A stretch of DNA of 64,000 nucleotides. Source: Curtobacterium sp. MCBA15_008. GTDB lineage: Bacteria; Actinomycetota; Actinomycetes; Actinomycetales; Microbacteriaceae. Every line of letters starts with the position of its first letter. Positions within the stretch are counted from its first letter, which is position 1. A program made the position numbers and the translations under genes. The notes below the pieces were generated by a model that worked only from the letters and a program-made list of their open reading frames with translations, did not search any database and was not told the origin of the DNA. This document shows, one piece after another, positions 15,725 to 24,543 of the stretch. The stretch covers positions 195,851-259,850 of the forward strand of contig NZ_MJGN01000056.1 in the NCBI RefSeq assembly GCF_001865065.1. The letters run 5' to 3'.

Positions 15725-17872
15725 TCAGGCGACGGTGGTCAGGGCGAACGGGAGCACGGCCGACGCCCCAGCACGCCGGAGCTCCCGCCCCGCGACGGTC
15801 ATCGTCCACCGGCTGTCCACCAGGTCGTCCACGAGCAGCACCGGTCCGTCGTGCCCCTGCAGGGCGGCGGAGAGTTCGGGACCGACCTCGAAGGTGTCCC
15901 ACACGCCGGACAGCCGGTAGGCGCTGTTCGTCGCGCCGTCGCCGCGGGGCGTGCCCCCGGTCCGGCCGAGCGTGCCGAGGAACTGCAGCCGGCCGATCGA
16001 GGACAGCGCCTGCGCGAGCGACCCGACGAGTTCGGGCCGGGAACGCGACGACATCGCCACGACCCCGGTCGGCCGGGTCTCCCACGGCCAGTCCTTGAGC
16101 GCGCGGACGCAGCCGTCGACGAGCTCGCGGGTGATCGGGGCGTCCGGGGTGGCGGGCGCGAACAGCGCGCGGAGCGGGCCGCCCCACCCGAGGTCCGTCA
16201 GCCGGGCGACGGCACGCCCGGGCTGCACGAGCTCGTCCGGACCGATCTTGCCGCGGACGGCGACACCGAGGGCGGACATGCCGGAGGGCCACTGCGCACG
16301 TGGCGCGATCTCGACGCCGACCTTATCGAGCGCGGCGGCGGCGCCGGACGCGTCGGTGTCGGACACCGACGTTGGGAACCACGCGCCGGCGCAGTTGTCG
16401 CAGCGACCGCAGGGCTCGGCCGAGGGGTCGTCGAGGTCCTGCTGCAGGAGCTGCATGCGGCACTGCGACGTCGACTCGTAGTCGACCATCGACGCGGCTT
16501 CGGCGGCGCGGGCCGCGGCGACTCGTTCGTATCGAGGCGCGTCGTACTCCCAGGGCTGGCCGGTCGCGACCCAGCCCCCGGTCACCCGGCGGACGGCCCC
16601 GTCGACGTCGAGGACCTTGAGGAGCAGCTCGAGCGTCGACCGCTTGATGTCGACCAGCCCCTCAAGCGCGACGGTCGACATCGCGGTGTCGGTCGAGAGC
16701 GCCTGCAGCACCGCGGTCGCACGTTCCTGCGTGGGCATCGACGCGCTCGCGAAGTACTGCCAGATCTCGCGGTCCTCGCGGCCGGGCAGCAGCAGGACGT
16801 CGGCGTTGTCGGTGGCGCGACCCGCACGACCGATCTGCTGGTAGTAGGCGACGGGGGACGAGGGAGCGCCGACGTGCACGACGAACCCGAGGTCCGGCTT
16901 GTCGAACCCCATGCCGAGTGCACTCGTGGCGACGAGGGCCTTCAGTTCGTTGCCCTTCAGTTGCTGCTCGAGCTGCTCGCGTTCCTCGGTGTCGGTCCGC
17001 CCCGTGTAGGCGCGGACGGCGTACCCGTTCTCACGCAGGAGCCGCGCGATGTCCTCGGCCGCCGAGACCGTCAGTGTGTAGATGATGCCGCTGCCGGGCA
17101 GGTCGCCGAGGTGCGCGAGCAACCACCCGAGCCGCTGCCGTGCGTCGGGGAGCGTCAGCACCCCGAGCCGGAGCGACGCCCGCGCAAGGGACCCGCGGAT
17201 CGTGAACACCGGGTCGGCGGGGCCGGCGGTGAGCTGCTCGGCGACGTCCTCGACCACGCGCTCGTTCGCCGTCGCCGTGGTCGCGAGGACCGGCACCCCG
17301 TGCGGGAGCGACCGGATCAGCTCGGCGAGCCGCCGGTAGTCCGGCCGGAAGTCGTGGCCCCAGTCGGAGATGCAGTGCGCCTCGTCGACGACGAGCATGC
17401 CCATCCGCGCGATGAGGGTCGGCATCTGCTCGTCGCGGAACTTCGGGTTGTTGAGCCGCTCGGGGGAGACGAGGAGCACGTCGACCTCGTCACGGGCGAG
17501 GGCCGCCTGCGTGTCCGCCCACTCGTGCGCGTTCGCCGAGTTGATCGACACGGCACGGACGCCGGCCCGGGCCGCGGCGGCGACCTGGTCGCGCATGAGC
17601 GCCAGCAGCGGCGACACGAGCACCGTCGGCCCGCCACCACGGCGCCGGAGCAGCAGGGTCGCCAGGAAGTACACCGCCGACTTGCCCCATCCGGTGCGCT
17701 GCACGACGAGGGCGCGCTGCCGGTGCTCGACGAGGGCCGAGATCGCCTCGAGCTGGCCGGGGTGGAAGACGGCGTCGGGCCGCCCCGTGAGCGCAGCGAG
17801 CGCCTGCTGCGCCTCGGCGGCGATGTCCGCAGACGGCGAGACGACAGGCGGGGCGGCAGCAGGGGTGTCCAT
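15725..17872 (-). CDS. RecQ-family helicase with C-terminal phosphoribosyltransferase-like segment
   Basis: A 715-residue ATP-dependent 3'-5' DNA helicase. Walker A is RTGWGKSAVYF (GKS at 63-65), the DEAH box is VVDEAHCISDWGHDFRP (163-166), and the Q-motif region and motif VI (QQIGRAGRATDNADV) are intact. A zinc-binding region, CRMQLLQQDLDDPSAEPCGRCDNC, follows. Instead of an HRDC domain, the last 150 residues end in VLLVDDLVDSRWTM (678-691), the PRPP-binding signature of type I phosphoribosyltransferases. Such fusions are known in Actinobacteria, but their extra function is not established. Start ATG 17872. Confidence 0.85.
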   Translation of the reverse strand: MDTPAAAPPVVSPSADIAAEAQQALAALTGRPDAVFHPGQLEAISALVEHRQRALVVQRTGWGKSAVYFLATLLLRRRGGGPTVLVSPLLALMRDQVAAAARAGVRAVSINSANAHEWADTQAALARDEVDVLLVSPERLNNPKFRDEQMPTLIARMGMLVVDEAHCISDWGHDFRPDYRRLAELIRSLPHGVPVLATTATANERVVEDVAEQLTAGPADPVFTIRGSLARASLRLGVLTLPDARQRLGWLLAHLGDLPGSGIIYTLTVSAAEDIARLLRENGYAVRAYTGRTDTEEREQLEQQLKGNELKALVATSALGMGFDKPDLGFVVHVGAPSSPVAYYQQIGRAGRATDNADVLLLPGREDREIWQYFASASMPTQERATAVLQALSTDTAMSTVALEGLVDIKRSTLELLLKVLDVDGAVRRVTGGWVATGQPWEYDAPRYERVAAARAAEAASMVDYESTSQCRMQLLQQDLDDPSAEPCGRCDNCAGAWFPTSVSDTDASGAAAALDKVGVEIAPRAQWPSGMSALGVAVRGKIGPDELVQPGRAVARLTDLGWGGPLRALFAPATPDAPITRELVDGCVRALKDWPWETRPTGVVAMSSRSRPELVGSLAQALSSIGRLQFLGTLGRTGGTPRGDGATNSAYRLSGVWDTFEVGPELSAALQGHDGPVLLVDDLVDSRWTMTVAGRELRRAGASAVLPFALTTVA

Positions 17873-17934
17873 GCCCCCATGCTGTCAGCACCGACCGAAG
17901 AAATGCAGGTCGCGCCTGCAGACTGTGGACAGCG

Positions 17935-19407
17935 CTACTGGTACGTGATCAGTGCCGGCGTCGGCGAGACGTCCGCCATGGTCTGCTGCGGCGTCAGCAT
18001 CGGCGTGTCCTCGTCGTAGAAGTTCTTCCAGCCCCAGTGCACGCCCTCGGGCGCGTCGACGTGCAGCGCCTTCCACGTCGCCTGCTTGTCCGGCTGCGAG
18101 CCCTGCCCGTCCACGTGGATCAGCGTGTCCAGCTCGGGGTGCGACTCCAGCGAGGACCGGTCCTGGATCATCGACAGCCGGAACTGGTGCAGCACGAACG
18201 CCTTGGGCGGCAACCCTTTCGACCGGACGAGCGACGCCAGCCACGACGACACCTCGTTCACCTCGGACGCCGACACGCTGCCGATCTGCCGCAGCGGGAC
18301 CTGGTCCCCGGTGAGCCGCCACTCCGGGTCGAGCGCCAGCCACACGCCGGGCTTCGACAGCAGCTCCTCGTACCGCTTCGCCTGCGACAGGAAGTCCGCC
18401 CGACCGGGCTGCAGGTCGAGGATCACGGGCATCCCGGCGTCGTGCGCGGCGTCGACGTAGGGCTCCAGCGTCGACACGGGGAGCTCCGTCGAGTAGTCGC
18501 CGTCCGCTCCCGCGTCCCCAGCGGCGACGGTCGCGATGACCTCCATCGCGGGCGTGATCGGCGAGCCCCCGAGCCCCCGGTACTCCGCCGCCACGGACCG
18601 CGCGCGCTCGACGGTCGCCTTCGGGTCCTGCTCGCCGAGGACCCCGAGTGCCGGCGCTCCCGGCGCGCCGTACAGCGCGACGTACCGGTGGCCGTCGAAG
18701 GGCCGCTGCCCGCCGTGCGGCAGCTGCCACCCGTTCTCGGCTGCCCGGACCGTCCAGTCCGGATCCTGCAGCGCCGCGAACGCCGACCCGACCAGGACGG
18801 TCGGGTGCGTCCGCTCCTCGTGCAGCGCACGCACCACGCCGGACGAGGCCGCCGGGTCCGTCACGCCCTCCGGCATGACGACGACCCGGGCACCGGCCGC
18901 CTTCGCCGTCGCCACGACCGCAGCGTCCGCGGTCGCGTCCGCCACGACCACGGTCGCCGTCCTGGAGGCGCGGCTCGCCTCCGGTGCGTCGGCACCGTCC
19001 GGCGCGTCCCGCTCGGTGACGTCGGTGTCGATCGAGACGTCGCCCTCGGCCTGGTACCAGTCGGCCCCGAGTCGGTGCAGCTCACGGGGCACGGCCGCGT
19101 CGTCCTTCCCCGCCAGCAGCACCGGGACGTGCGCCGACGACGCGGCGCTCGCCGCGGTCCGGATCGCCGCGGCGTCGTCCGCCGGGGCCACGACGGCGCC
19201 GGGGGCCGACGCGAAGAGCGCGCGACTCGCCCGGACCGCGCGGGTGGCGGCGTCGTCCTGCGCAGCGACGGTCACGGTGTCGGCGGACGCCTTCGCGAGC
19301 GTGGGACGGGCCTCCGACGACCCGCTCGAGGTGCACCCGGCGGCGCCGAACAGCAGGCCGGTGGCCGCGAGCGCGAGGAGGACACGGGAGGTGGGGCCGG
19401 AACGCAT
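17935..19407 (-). CDS. Secreted lipoprotein with barrel-like C-terminal domain
   Basis: A 490-residue lipoprotein: signal peptide ending in the lipobox GAAGC (C25). Residues 45-250 contain repeating strand-helix units (RALFASAPGAVVAPADDAAAIRTAAS, HVPVLLAGKDDAAVPREL, ARVVVMPEGVTDP) reminiscent of type 2 cell-wall-binding repeats. Residues 290-490 (PAMEVIATVAAG, AGMPVILDLQPGRADF, VWLALDPEWRL, KAFVLHQFRLSMI, HVDGQG) look like a TIM-barrel hydrolase-type fold with several Asp/Glu at strand ends. Function is unknown. A REP-like element is embedded in the coding sequence at 18961-18982. Likely leaderless, with TAGGGT ending 6 nt before the ATG. Confidence 0.7.
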   Translation of the reverse strand: MRSGPTSRVLLALAATGLLFGAAGCTSSGSSEARPTLAKASADTVTVAAQDDAATRAVRASRALFASAPGAVVAPADDAAAIRTAASAASSAHVPVLLAGKDDAAVPRELHRLGADWYQAEGDVSIDTDVTERDAPDGADAPEASRASRTATVVVADATADAAVVATAKAAGARVVVMPEGVTDPAASSGVVRALHEERTHPTVLVGSAFAALQDPDWTVRAAENGWQLPHGGQRPFDGHRYVALYGAPGAPALGVLGEQDPKATVERARSVAAEYRGLGGSPITPAMEVIATVAAGDAGADGDYSTELPVSTLEPYVDAAHDAGMPVILDLQPGRADFLSQAKRYEELLSKPGVWLALDPEWRLTGDQVPLRQIGSVSASEVNEVSSWLASLVRSKGLPPKAFVLHQFRLSMIQDRSSLESHPELDTLIHVDGQGSQPDKQATWKALHVDAPEGVHWGWKNFYDEDTPMLTPQQTMADVSPTPALITYQ

Positions 19408-19419
19408 CGGGCCACCCTA
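19407..19419 (-). promoter_or_regulatory. -10 element for leaderless lipoprotein gene
   Basis: On the minus strand TAGGGT (19419-19414) ends 6 nt before ATG 19407. Confidence 0.5.
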
Positions 19420-19477
19420 CGAGCCGTCCGGGGAGGACCCTGGGAATCCGACGGGTGTCGTCTCGTAGAAGGGAGGC

Positions 19478-20305
19478 ATGCCCGACGACGCCGACCGCCC
19501 GCTCATCGGCGCGGTGCAGCCGCCCGCCGTGCACTGCATGACCCTCAACGTCCGGCGCCGCGTGCCGCGGCCCGCCGACCACCCCGACGCCTGGGAGCGC
19601 CGGCGGGACGCCGTGGTCGCGCTCGTCACCTCGGAAGCGCCCACCGTCCTCGCCGTCCAGGAGGCGCTGCCCACCCAGGTGGACGACCTCACCGCCGGCC
19701 TCGGGTCGCGTTTCGAACCGCTGCTGGTCGGGCGCGGAGCACGCGGAGGCGGTGAGCAGGTCGGGCTGTTCCTCGACCGCTCCCGCCTCGAGGTCGTCGA
19801 GCAGCGCACGTGGGCGCTGTCCCGCACCCCGAACCGTCCGGGATCCCGCTCGTGGGCGACATCCTTCCCCCGGCACGCCGTCGCGGCCGTGGTCGAGGCC
19901 CGCGCGACCGGCGTCCGGTTCACGGCGATTGCGACGCACCTCGACGTCGCCTCGCCGTGGGCCCGGCTGCGGTCCGCCGAGCTCCTGGGCAGGATCGTGC
20001 GGGAACGCGGCCTGCCCGCCGTGGTGATGGCCGACTGGAACAGCCCGGCCGGATCCGCACCGTGGCGAGCACTGGCGGAGGCGGGTGTCGTCGACAGCTG
20101 GGGTCGCGCCTCCAGGCAGGTGGGTGAGCCGTACGGGACGTACCCGCACTACGGGAGTCCGCGTGTCGGCGGCCGGCGGATCGACGGCGTCCTGACGACG
20201 ACGGACGCGACCGTCGAGCGGGTGGCGGTCTCGAACCGACGGCCGGGTGGGGTGTGGCCGTCCGACCACGCGGCCGTGCACGCGGTCGTGCGGTGGGCGT
20301 CGTGA
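19478..20305 (+). CDS. Endonuclease/exonuclease/phosphatase-family protein
   Basis: A 275-residue member of the EEP superfamily. Landmarks are TLNVRR (Asn near the start), AVQEALPTQ (metal-binding Glu), IATHLDVASPWARLRSAEL, MADWNSPAGSAPW (Asp/Asn) and WPSDHAAVHAVV (the C-terminal Ser-Asp-His). All metal and catalytic positions are therefore present. The family cuts phosphodiester bonds in nucleic acids, lipids or inositol phosphates; the substrate cannot be told here. No signal peptide. It overlaps the next gene by four bases. Confidence 0.8.
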   Translation: MPDDADRPLIGAVQPPAVHCMTLNVRRRVPRPADHPDAWERRRDAVVALVTSEAPTVLAVQEALPTQVDDLTAGLGSRFEPLLVGRGARGGGEQVGLFLDRSRLEVVEQRTWALSRTPNRPGSRSWATSFPRHAVAAVVEARATGVRFTAIATHLDVASPWARLRSAELLGRIVRERGLPAVVMADWNSPAGSAPWRALAEAGVVDSWGRASRQVGEPYGTYPHYGSPRVGGRRIDGVLTTTDATVERVAVSNRRPGGVWPSDHAAVHAVVRWAS

Positions 20306-20883
20306 TCCGGGCGCTCGGGCCGACGTTCCTGCGGCCGCGGTTCCTGGTGGCCGACGTGGTGCGTGCCCTGACGCTCGTGAGCCTGGTCGTGGCGAGCGTC
20401 GGGTGGGGCGGCACCGCGCTGCCGGTGATGGCGCTGGCGCTCCTCGGGGTCGTGGTGCCGCGGATGCTCGGGCTGCGGCCGGCGTTCGACCTGGCGGTGT
20501 GTTTGCTCGTGCTCCTCGCCGGGTGGTCGAGCGTGCTCGAGTGGTACACGACGGTGTTCCTGTGGGACAAGTTCATGCACGTCGTGCTGACCGGGCTGCT
20601 GGCCGCCGTGCTGTACGTCATCGGTGCCGACCTGCGCGCGGTGCCGGCGCCGCACGCCGAGCGGCGGGTGGTCGTCGCGGTCCTCGGGCTGTGTGCGGGG
20701 CTCGCGATCGGGGCGGCGTGGGAGATGGGGGAGTGGCTGGGGCACAACTTCGTCGACTCGGCGATCTTCGTCGGGTACGACGACACGATCGGGGACCTGG
20801 CGGCGGACGGGGCCGGGGGGTTGCTCGTCGGGCTCGGGTTGCCGTGGTTGGCGGGACGGCGCGAGGTGGTGCGGCCGGGGTGA
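20302..20883 (+). CDS. Membrane protein resembling the YjdF/DUF2238 family
   Basis: A 193-residue protein with about five membrane segments. FLWDKFMHVVLTGLLAAVLY and AWEMGEWLGHNFVDSAIFVGYDDTIGDLAADGAGGLLVGL match the pattern of YjdF-like proteins (DK..H in one helix; E..EW, then DT..DL in the next). Function is unknown. GTG 20302 overlaps the stop of the EEP gene (GTGA), so the two are coupled and may act together. Confidence 0.6.
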   Translation: MIRALGPTFLRPRFLVADVVRALTLVSLVVASVGWGGTALPVMALALLGVVVPRMLGLRPAFDLAVCLLVLLAGWSSVLEWYTTVFLWDKFMHVVLTGLLAAVLYVIGADLRAVPAPHAERRVVVAVLGLCAGLAIGAAWEMGEWLGHNFVDSAIFVGYDDTIGDLAADGAGGLLVGLGLPWLAGRREVVRPG

Positions 20884-21020
20884 GCGTGTCGTTCGGGTCG
20901 CGTCGCCCTGACTCGCCGTGGCGCGGAGGGGCTCTGACGTCCGCTATGCTGGACCGGTCGCTCGCGCTCCGGTCGGACGCGGGCGAGGGTCCTCCGGGAT
21001 CCTGAGACCCTCGGGTCTCG

Positions 21021-21094
<74 letters not shown>

Positions 21095-21124
21095 CCGAAG
21101 GAGCGTCTTACGAGCCCAACAGTG

Positions 21125-21170
21125 AAGAGAGGCCCGCAGCCGGTTGGCTGCGGGCCCCTCTTCGTTTTTC
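21125..21170 (+). terminator. Rho-independent terminator after tRNA-Pro
   Basis: AAGAGAGGCCCGCAGCC pairs with GGCTGCGGGCCCCTCTT (one bulge) around a short loop and is followed by CGTTTTT. The rest of 21096-21360 holds no gene I can support. Confidence 0.85.
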
Positions 21171-21360
21171 GGGGTCGTGCGGCTCGGCCCGACTTCGTAG
21201 CTCCCCTCCGAGCTCGCGTCGATCGACTGGTGTTGATCGCGGCTGCCCTGGCTTCTTTCTGTCGCCGCTACTCGGCTCGCGTCTGACGTACCTCGAGGTC
21301 GGGCACACCGCCAGGACGGGTGCCGGTGTACTTGTTCGGGAGCCGATCGGCATTCGGACG

Positions 21361-22272
21361 TCATGCGCTCGTCAGCGTGTCGATCATGGCGGCTCGCTCG
21401 AGGAGCTGCGCTGTTTCCGCTGCCGTGTGCTCCGAGGTGGCGCCGTGCCGTCCCACTACGAAGCGGATGAGGTCGAGGAAGACCAGCGCAGCGCAAGCTC
21501 GCAGTGCTTGGCGGCCACCCGCGGAGATGCCCGCGGTGACAAGCAGCTCAACCGCACCCACATCGATTGGCCCGTAGCTGAGCAGCGTGGCGAAATCGAA
21601 CGCTCGGGTGCCGCTCCCGATCGCCTCGACGTCAACGACTCCCGTGACGGCGGCGTTCACCAGCAGAACGTTCGCGGGGCGGAAATCACCGTGGACCATG
21701 TCGGAGCGCGGCCAGTCGCGAGCATCAAGATCGCCCGCGAGTCGCCAGCACACGTCCACCAGATGCTTGCCGCTCGGACCTGCGGTCGATGCCGCGGAAC
21801 AGAGGCTGTCCATGTTCCGGGTCAGCTGGCCGACGACGAAGTCGTTCCAGTTACGCTCTGGGCCAGGATCGAGCCCCTCCTGCATGGCAAGCGTGGCGAC
21901 CAGCGCCTTCGCGCTCCCTACGTCAACCGAGGCAAGCGCTGCGCCAGGAACTCGCTCCTGCAATAGGTAACCGGTGCCGTCAGCGGTTCGCCCACTCTTG
22001 ATCCAAGCCGGTGTCGGGTACCCGGCTCGCCGGACCAGCGCGACGGCAGGCCCGGCGTGGAGCATCTGCGTCGCCCAGCTCGGACCGGAGATCTTGAGCA
22101 CTGCGGTCCGGCCTCGCGAGGCTTCGACGTACCAGGCACCGCCCTGTTCACCGCCCTTCGGGTGGCCCGTGATGAACCAGGGCCACCGCTCGTCAGCGTT
22201 GATCGTCTTCAAGACCTGTTCGAGGCGTTCTTGCTCCGACCCGTTCGTCACGTCGCCTTGCTGACCGATCAT
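21361..22272 (-). CDS. Aminoglycoside-phosphotransferase-like kinase
   Basis: A 303-residue APH-fold kinase. The catalytic Brenner-type motif is MVHGDFRPANVLLVNAAVTGVVDVEAIGSG, with the catalytic Asp in HGDF and the metal-binding Asp in VVDVE. The N-terminal lobe has AWYVEASRGRTAVLKISGPSW (ATP-binding Lys). Such proteins phosphorylate antibiotics, sugars or small metabolites; no antibiotic-specific signature is visible. A longer frame begins at a TTG (22317); I prefer ATG 22272. Codon use is less GC-biased than in the neighbouring core genes, consistent with acquired DNA. Confidence 0.72.
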   Translation of the reverse strand: MIGQQGDVTNGSEQERLEQVLKTINADERWPWFITGHPKGGEQGGAWYVEASRGRTAVLKISGPSWATQMLHAGPAVALVRRAGYPTPAWIKSGRTADGTGYLLQERVPGAALASVDVGSAKALVATLAMQEGLDPGPERNWNDFVVGQLTRNMDSLCSAASTAGPSGKHLVDVCWRLAGDLDARDWPRSDMVHGDFRPANVLLVNAAVTGVVDVEAIGSGTRAFDFATLLSYGPIDVGAVELLVTAGISAGGRQALRACAALVFLDLIRFVVGRHGATSEHTAAETAQLLERAAMIDTLTSA

Positions 22273-22364
22273 TCCTCCAGCGTGGTCCCTGACGAGATAC
22301 GGAGCAACCAGAGGCAACGGCTCGGGCCCGGTGAGCAGATAGCCACCGCTCTTCCGCTAGCCGA

Positions 22365-23273
22365 TCAGCCTTCGGACGGCGAACTCACTGTCAGGCGTCC
22401 GTGGTCGACGTCGAGGACCGCGCGCGTTCCGAGGGGCACGGTGACGAGGTCCTCGATGTGACCGAGGGGAAGCCCACCGAGCACCGGCACACCGAGCGCA
22501 TCGAAGTGGTCGCGCAAGGTGTCGACGATGGTCCAGCCGCGGTCCTCGTAGCCGGCGAACTGGTCGATGCTCCCGAGCGCGACGCCAGCGATACCGTCGA
22601 GCGTTCCGGAGTACCGAAGCTGCGTGAGTGCCCGGTCGACCATCCCCAGCCCGGCCGCTCGGTTGATCTCTAGAAGGAAGATCCCGCCGGACAGGTTGAA
22701 GTCCACGACCCCGACCGACCGAGCCAGCATCTCGAGGTTCCCGCCGAAGAGCGGTCCCTCTGCGCTCCCCGCCGTCGTGAGCTCAGCCGAGAGGGCGCCG
22801 GCATCGGCGTCGACGACCGTGTCAGCATCTTCCATGAGGAGTCGCCGGACGTGGTCGCCGTGGGCGCCGGCGATCGCGCCGTGCAGCACCGGAACGCCAG
22901 CGGTGTTCCACACCTGGTGTAAGGCGGTGATGTCGCTGTACCCGACGAGCACCTTCGGGTCGGCACGAAGTGCGTCGATGTCGATGTCCGGAACGATGCG
23001 GAAGCTGCCGCATCCACCGACGGAAGCGATCACAGCACGAATCTCCGGATCCCGGATCGCGTCATTGAGATCAGCCGCGCGATCGCCGTCACTGCCGGCG
23101 AGGTAGCCGCGGTGGTCAAGCGCGTGTGGCGCAATGACCACTTGCAGGCCCCATGCCTCGACTCGCTGAGCGATCCACCCCGGCACGGACTCCTCTGGCC
23201 ACGATGCGGGCGAGACGATTGCGACGGTGTCGCCAGCGGTCAACATGCGAGGTCTGAGCGTCGTTGCTTCCAT
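22365..23273 (-). CDS. S66-family peptidase (LD-carboxypeptidase or MccF-like)
   Basis: A 302-residue serine peptidase. The nucleophile motif is KVLVGYSDITALHQ; the Glu and His of the Ser-Glu-His triad fit LFGGNLEML and GGLPLGHIEDLVTVP. Family members recycle peptidoglycan peptides (LD-carboxypeptidase) or inactivate microcin C-type antibiotics (MccF). Sequence alone does not separate these roles. ATG 23273 is chosen because TAGGGT (23287-23282) lies 8 nt upstream and the residues encoded before it do not look like the family. Confidence 0.8.
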   Translation of the reverse strand: MEATTLRPRMLTAGDTVAIVSPASWPEESVPGWIAQRVEAWGLQVVIAPHALDHRGYLAGSDGDRAADLNDAIRDPEIRAVIASVGGCGSFRIVPDIDIDALRADPKVLVGYSDITALHQVWNTAGVPVLHGAIAGAHGDHVRRLLMEDADTVVDADAGALSAELTTAGSAEGPLFGGNLEMLARSVGVVDFNLSGGIFLLEINRAAGLGMVDRALTQLRYSGTLDGIAGVALGSIDQFAGYEDRGWTIVDTLRDHFDALGVPVLGGLPLGHIEDLVTVPLGTRAVLDVDHGRLTVSSPSEG

Positions 23274-23447
23274 GTCTCGGGACCCTACCCAGCAACCCCG
23301 TCTCCGTCGGGACCGTGTCTCGATAGGCGATCGGTTACCGGACGGGCCACCGGCGAGAGTTGGAGGACGGTCGAGCCTGATTGCGGCAGTCATCCGACAG
23401 CCACGATTCGGGTCGGCGACTAGTCCTGGACCGCCGATTTCGGTGAG

Positions 23448-23975
23448 TCAACGTCGAAACGCGCCGCCGCCGTCGCTCTGCTCGCGGCCGCGCGTCACCC
23501 AGCCCTGCAGAAATGGAAGGCCCACCGCCACTGCCAGTCCGACGACGTACACGAAGATCGTGGAGCGGGCGTCGTGGTTCTGTGAGTAATTCGACCACCG
23601 AATCCCCAACACGACCTGGGCCAACGGGCCCAGCGCTGCGATGACTCCGCCCGGGAGCACGGTCAGCAGCCAGGTCTTACGCCATGTCCGTTCCTCCTCG
23701 GCCCAGTTCGCGATCGCGCCGGTCGTCGCGCCGATCGCAATTCCGCCCCAAAGCCATGACGCCCCCGACATTCGCCAACCGTCGTGCGTCCACCACGCTT
23801 CGATCAAGGCGGTCGTGCGTTCCCATGTATCGGACGGCACGTATCGTCCCGACGCCGCCGGCAACGGCCACCCGATGGTCGCAAGAACACCAGTGACAGC
23901 GGCCACCAGACCGAGCAGCCATCGGGACACGGTGCGATGGTCGACCGGTTCAACGTCGAAGGACTCGATGCTCAC
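23448..23975 (-). CDS. Membrane protein, four predicted helices
   Basis: A protein of about 175 residues with segments RWLLGLVAAVTGVLATIGWPL, SWLWGGIAIGATTGAIANWA, TWLLTVLPGGVIAALGPLAQ and STIFVYVVGLAVAVGLPFLQGW. I do not recognise a family. The frame is open to ATG 24053, but that would overlap the Nudix gene by 50 bases, so GTG 23975 is preferred. It lies downstream of the Nudix gene on the same strand and may be cotranscribed. Confidence 0.55.
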   Translation of the reverse strand: MSIESFDVEPVDHRTVSRWLLGLVAAVTGVLATIGWPLPAASGRYVPSDTWERTTALIEAWWTHDGWRMSGASWLWGGIAIGATTGAIANWAEEERTWRKTWLLTVLPGGVIAALGPLAQVVLGIRWSNYSQNHDARSTIFVYVVGLAVAVGLPFLQGWVTRGREQSDGGGAFRR

Positions 23976-24003
23976 CGTCGCACAGACCCCGGAGTTCTGA
24001 AGC

Positions 24004-24471
24004 TCATGGCCGGAGCGTATCGGCCGCTCTGTCCCTGGGGCCGAGACGGCCACCTCGGTAGCTGGTCCCCTTCCGGCGCGCCTCGAGGACCAGTTGCACC
24101 GCTTGCCTCGCCGCTTCCGGCACCAACGGGATCTGAGCGAGCGAAGCCACTTCCACCCACCTCGGCTCGTACTGGTTCACTTCTGATGCTCGTTCGCGCT
24201 CTGGGCCACCGAGCACCAACGGCCCAGGACGCACTTGGGCAGCGAAGTAGGCCGCTGGAGCGTCGCTGTCGACTGGCACGTCGAGCAGATCGCCGATGCT
24301 CGCCTCCAGGCCAGTCTCTTCGCGCAGTTCTCGCCGACAAGCCTCACGGAGGCTCTCACCTTCCTCCACCCCACCACCAGGGAGCACCCAGTAGTTCCGA
24401 CCGTCTTTCAATCGATCGACGACGAGCAGGCTCTCATCTTGGATGACGACGGCGGCTGATCTGACGCGCAT
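24004..24471 (-). CDS. Nudix hydrolase
   Basis: A 155-residue Nudix enzyme with a perfect Nudix box, GGGVEEGESLREACRRELREETGLE (Gx5Ex7REUxEExGU, about residues 32-56), which binds metal and cleaves a nucleoside-diphosphate-linked substrate. The substrate is unknown. The last part, EAARQAVQLVLEARRKG, is closely matched by a remnant on the other strand at 27175-27240. Confidence 0.85.
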   Translation of the reverse strand: MRVRSAAVVIQDESLLVVDRLKDGRNYWVLPGGGVEEGESLREACRRELREETGLEASIGDLLDVPVDSDAPAAYFAAQVRPGPLVLGGPERERASEVNQYEPRWVEVASLAQIPLVPEAARQAVQLVLEARRKGTSYRGGRLGPRDRAADTLRP

Positions 24472-24543
24472 CCGGCTAGCTCACCACGAAACGCCTGGCC
24501 GTGTCCCACAGCCCGGCGTCGCGGTGCCCCGATCGGCGATCGG

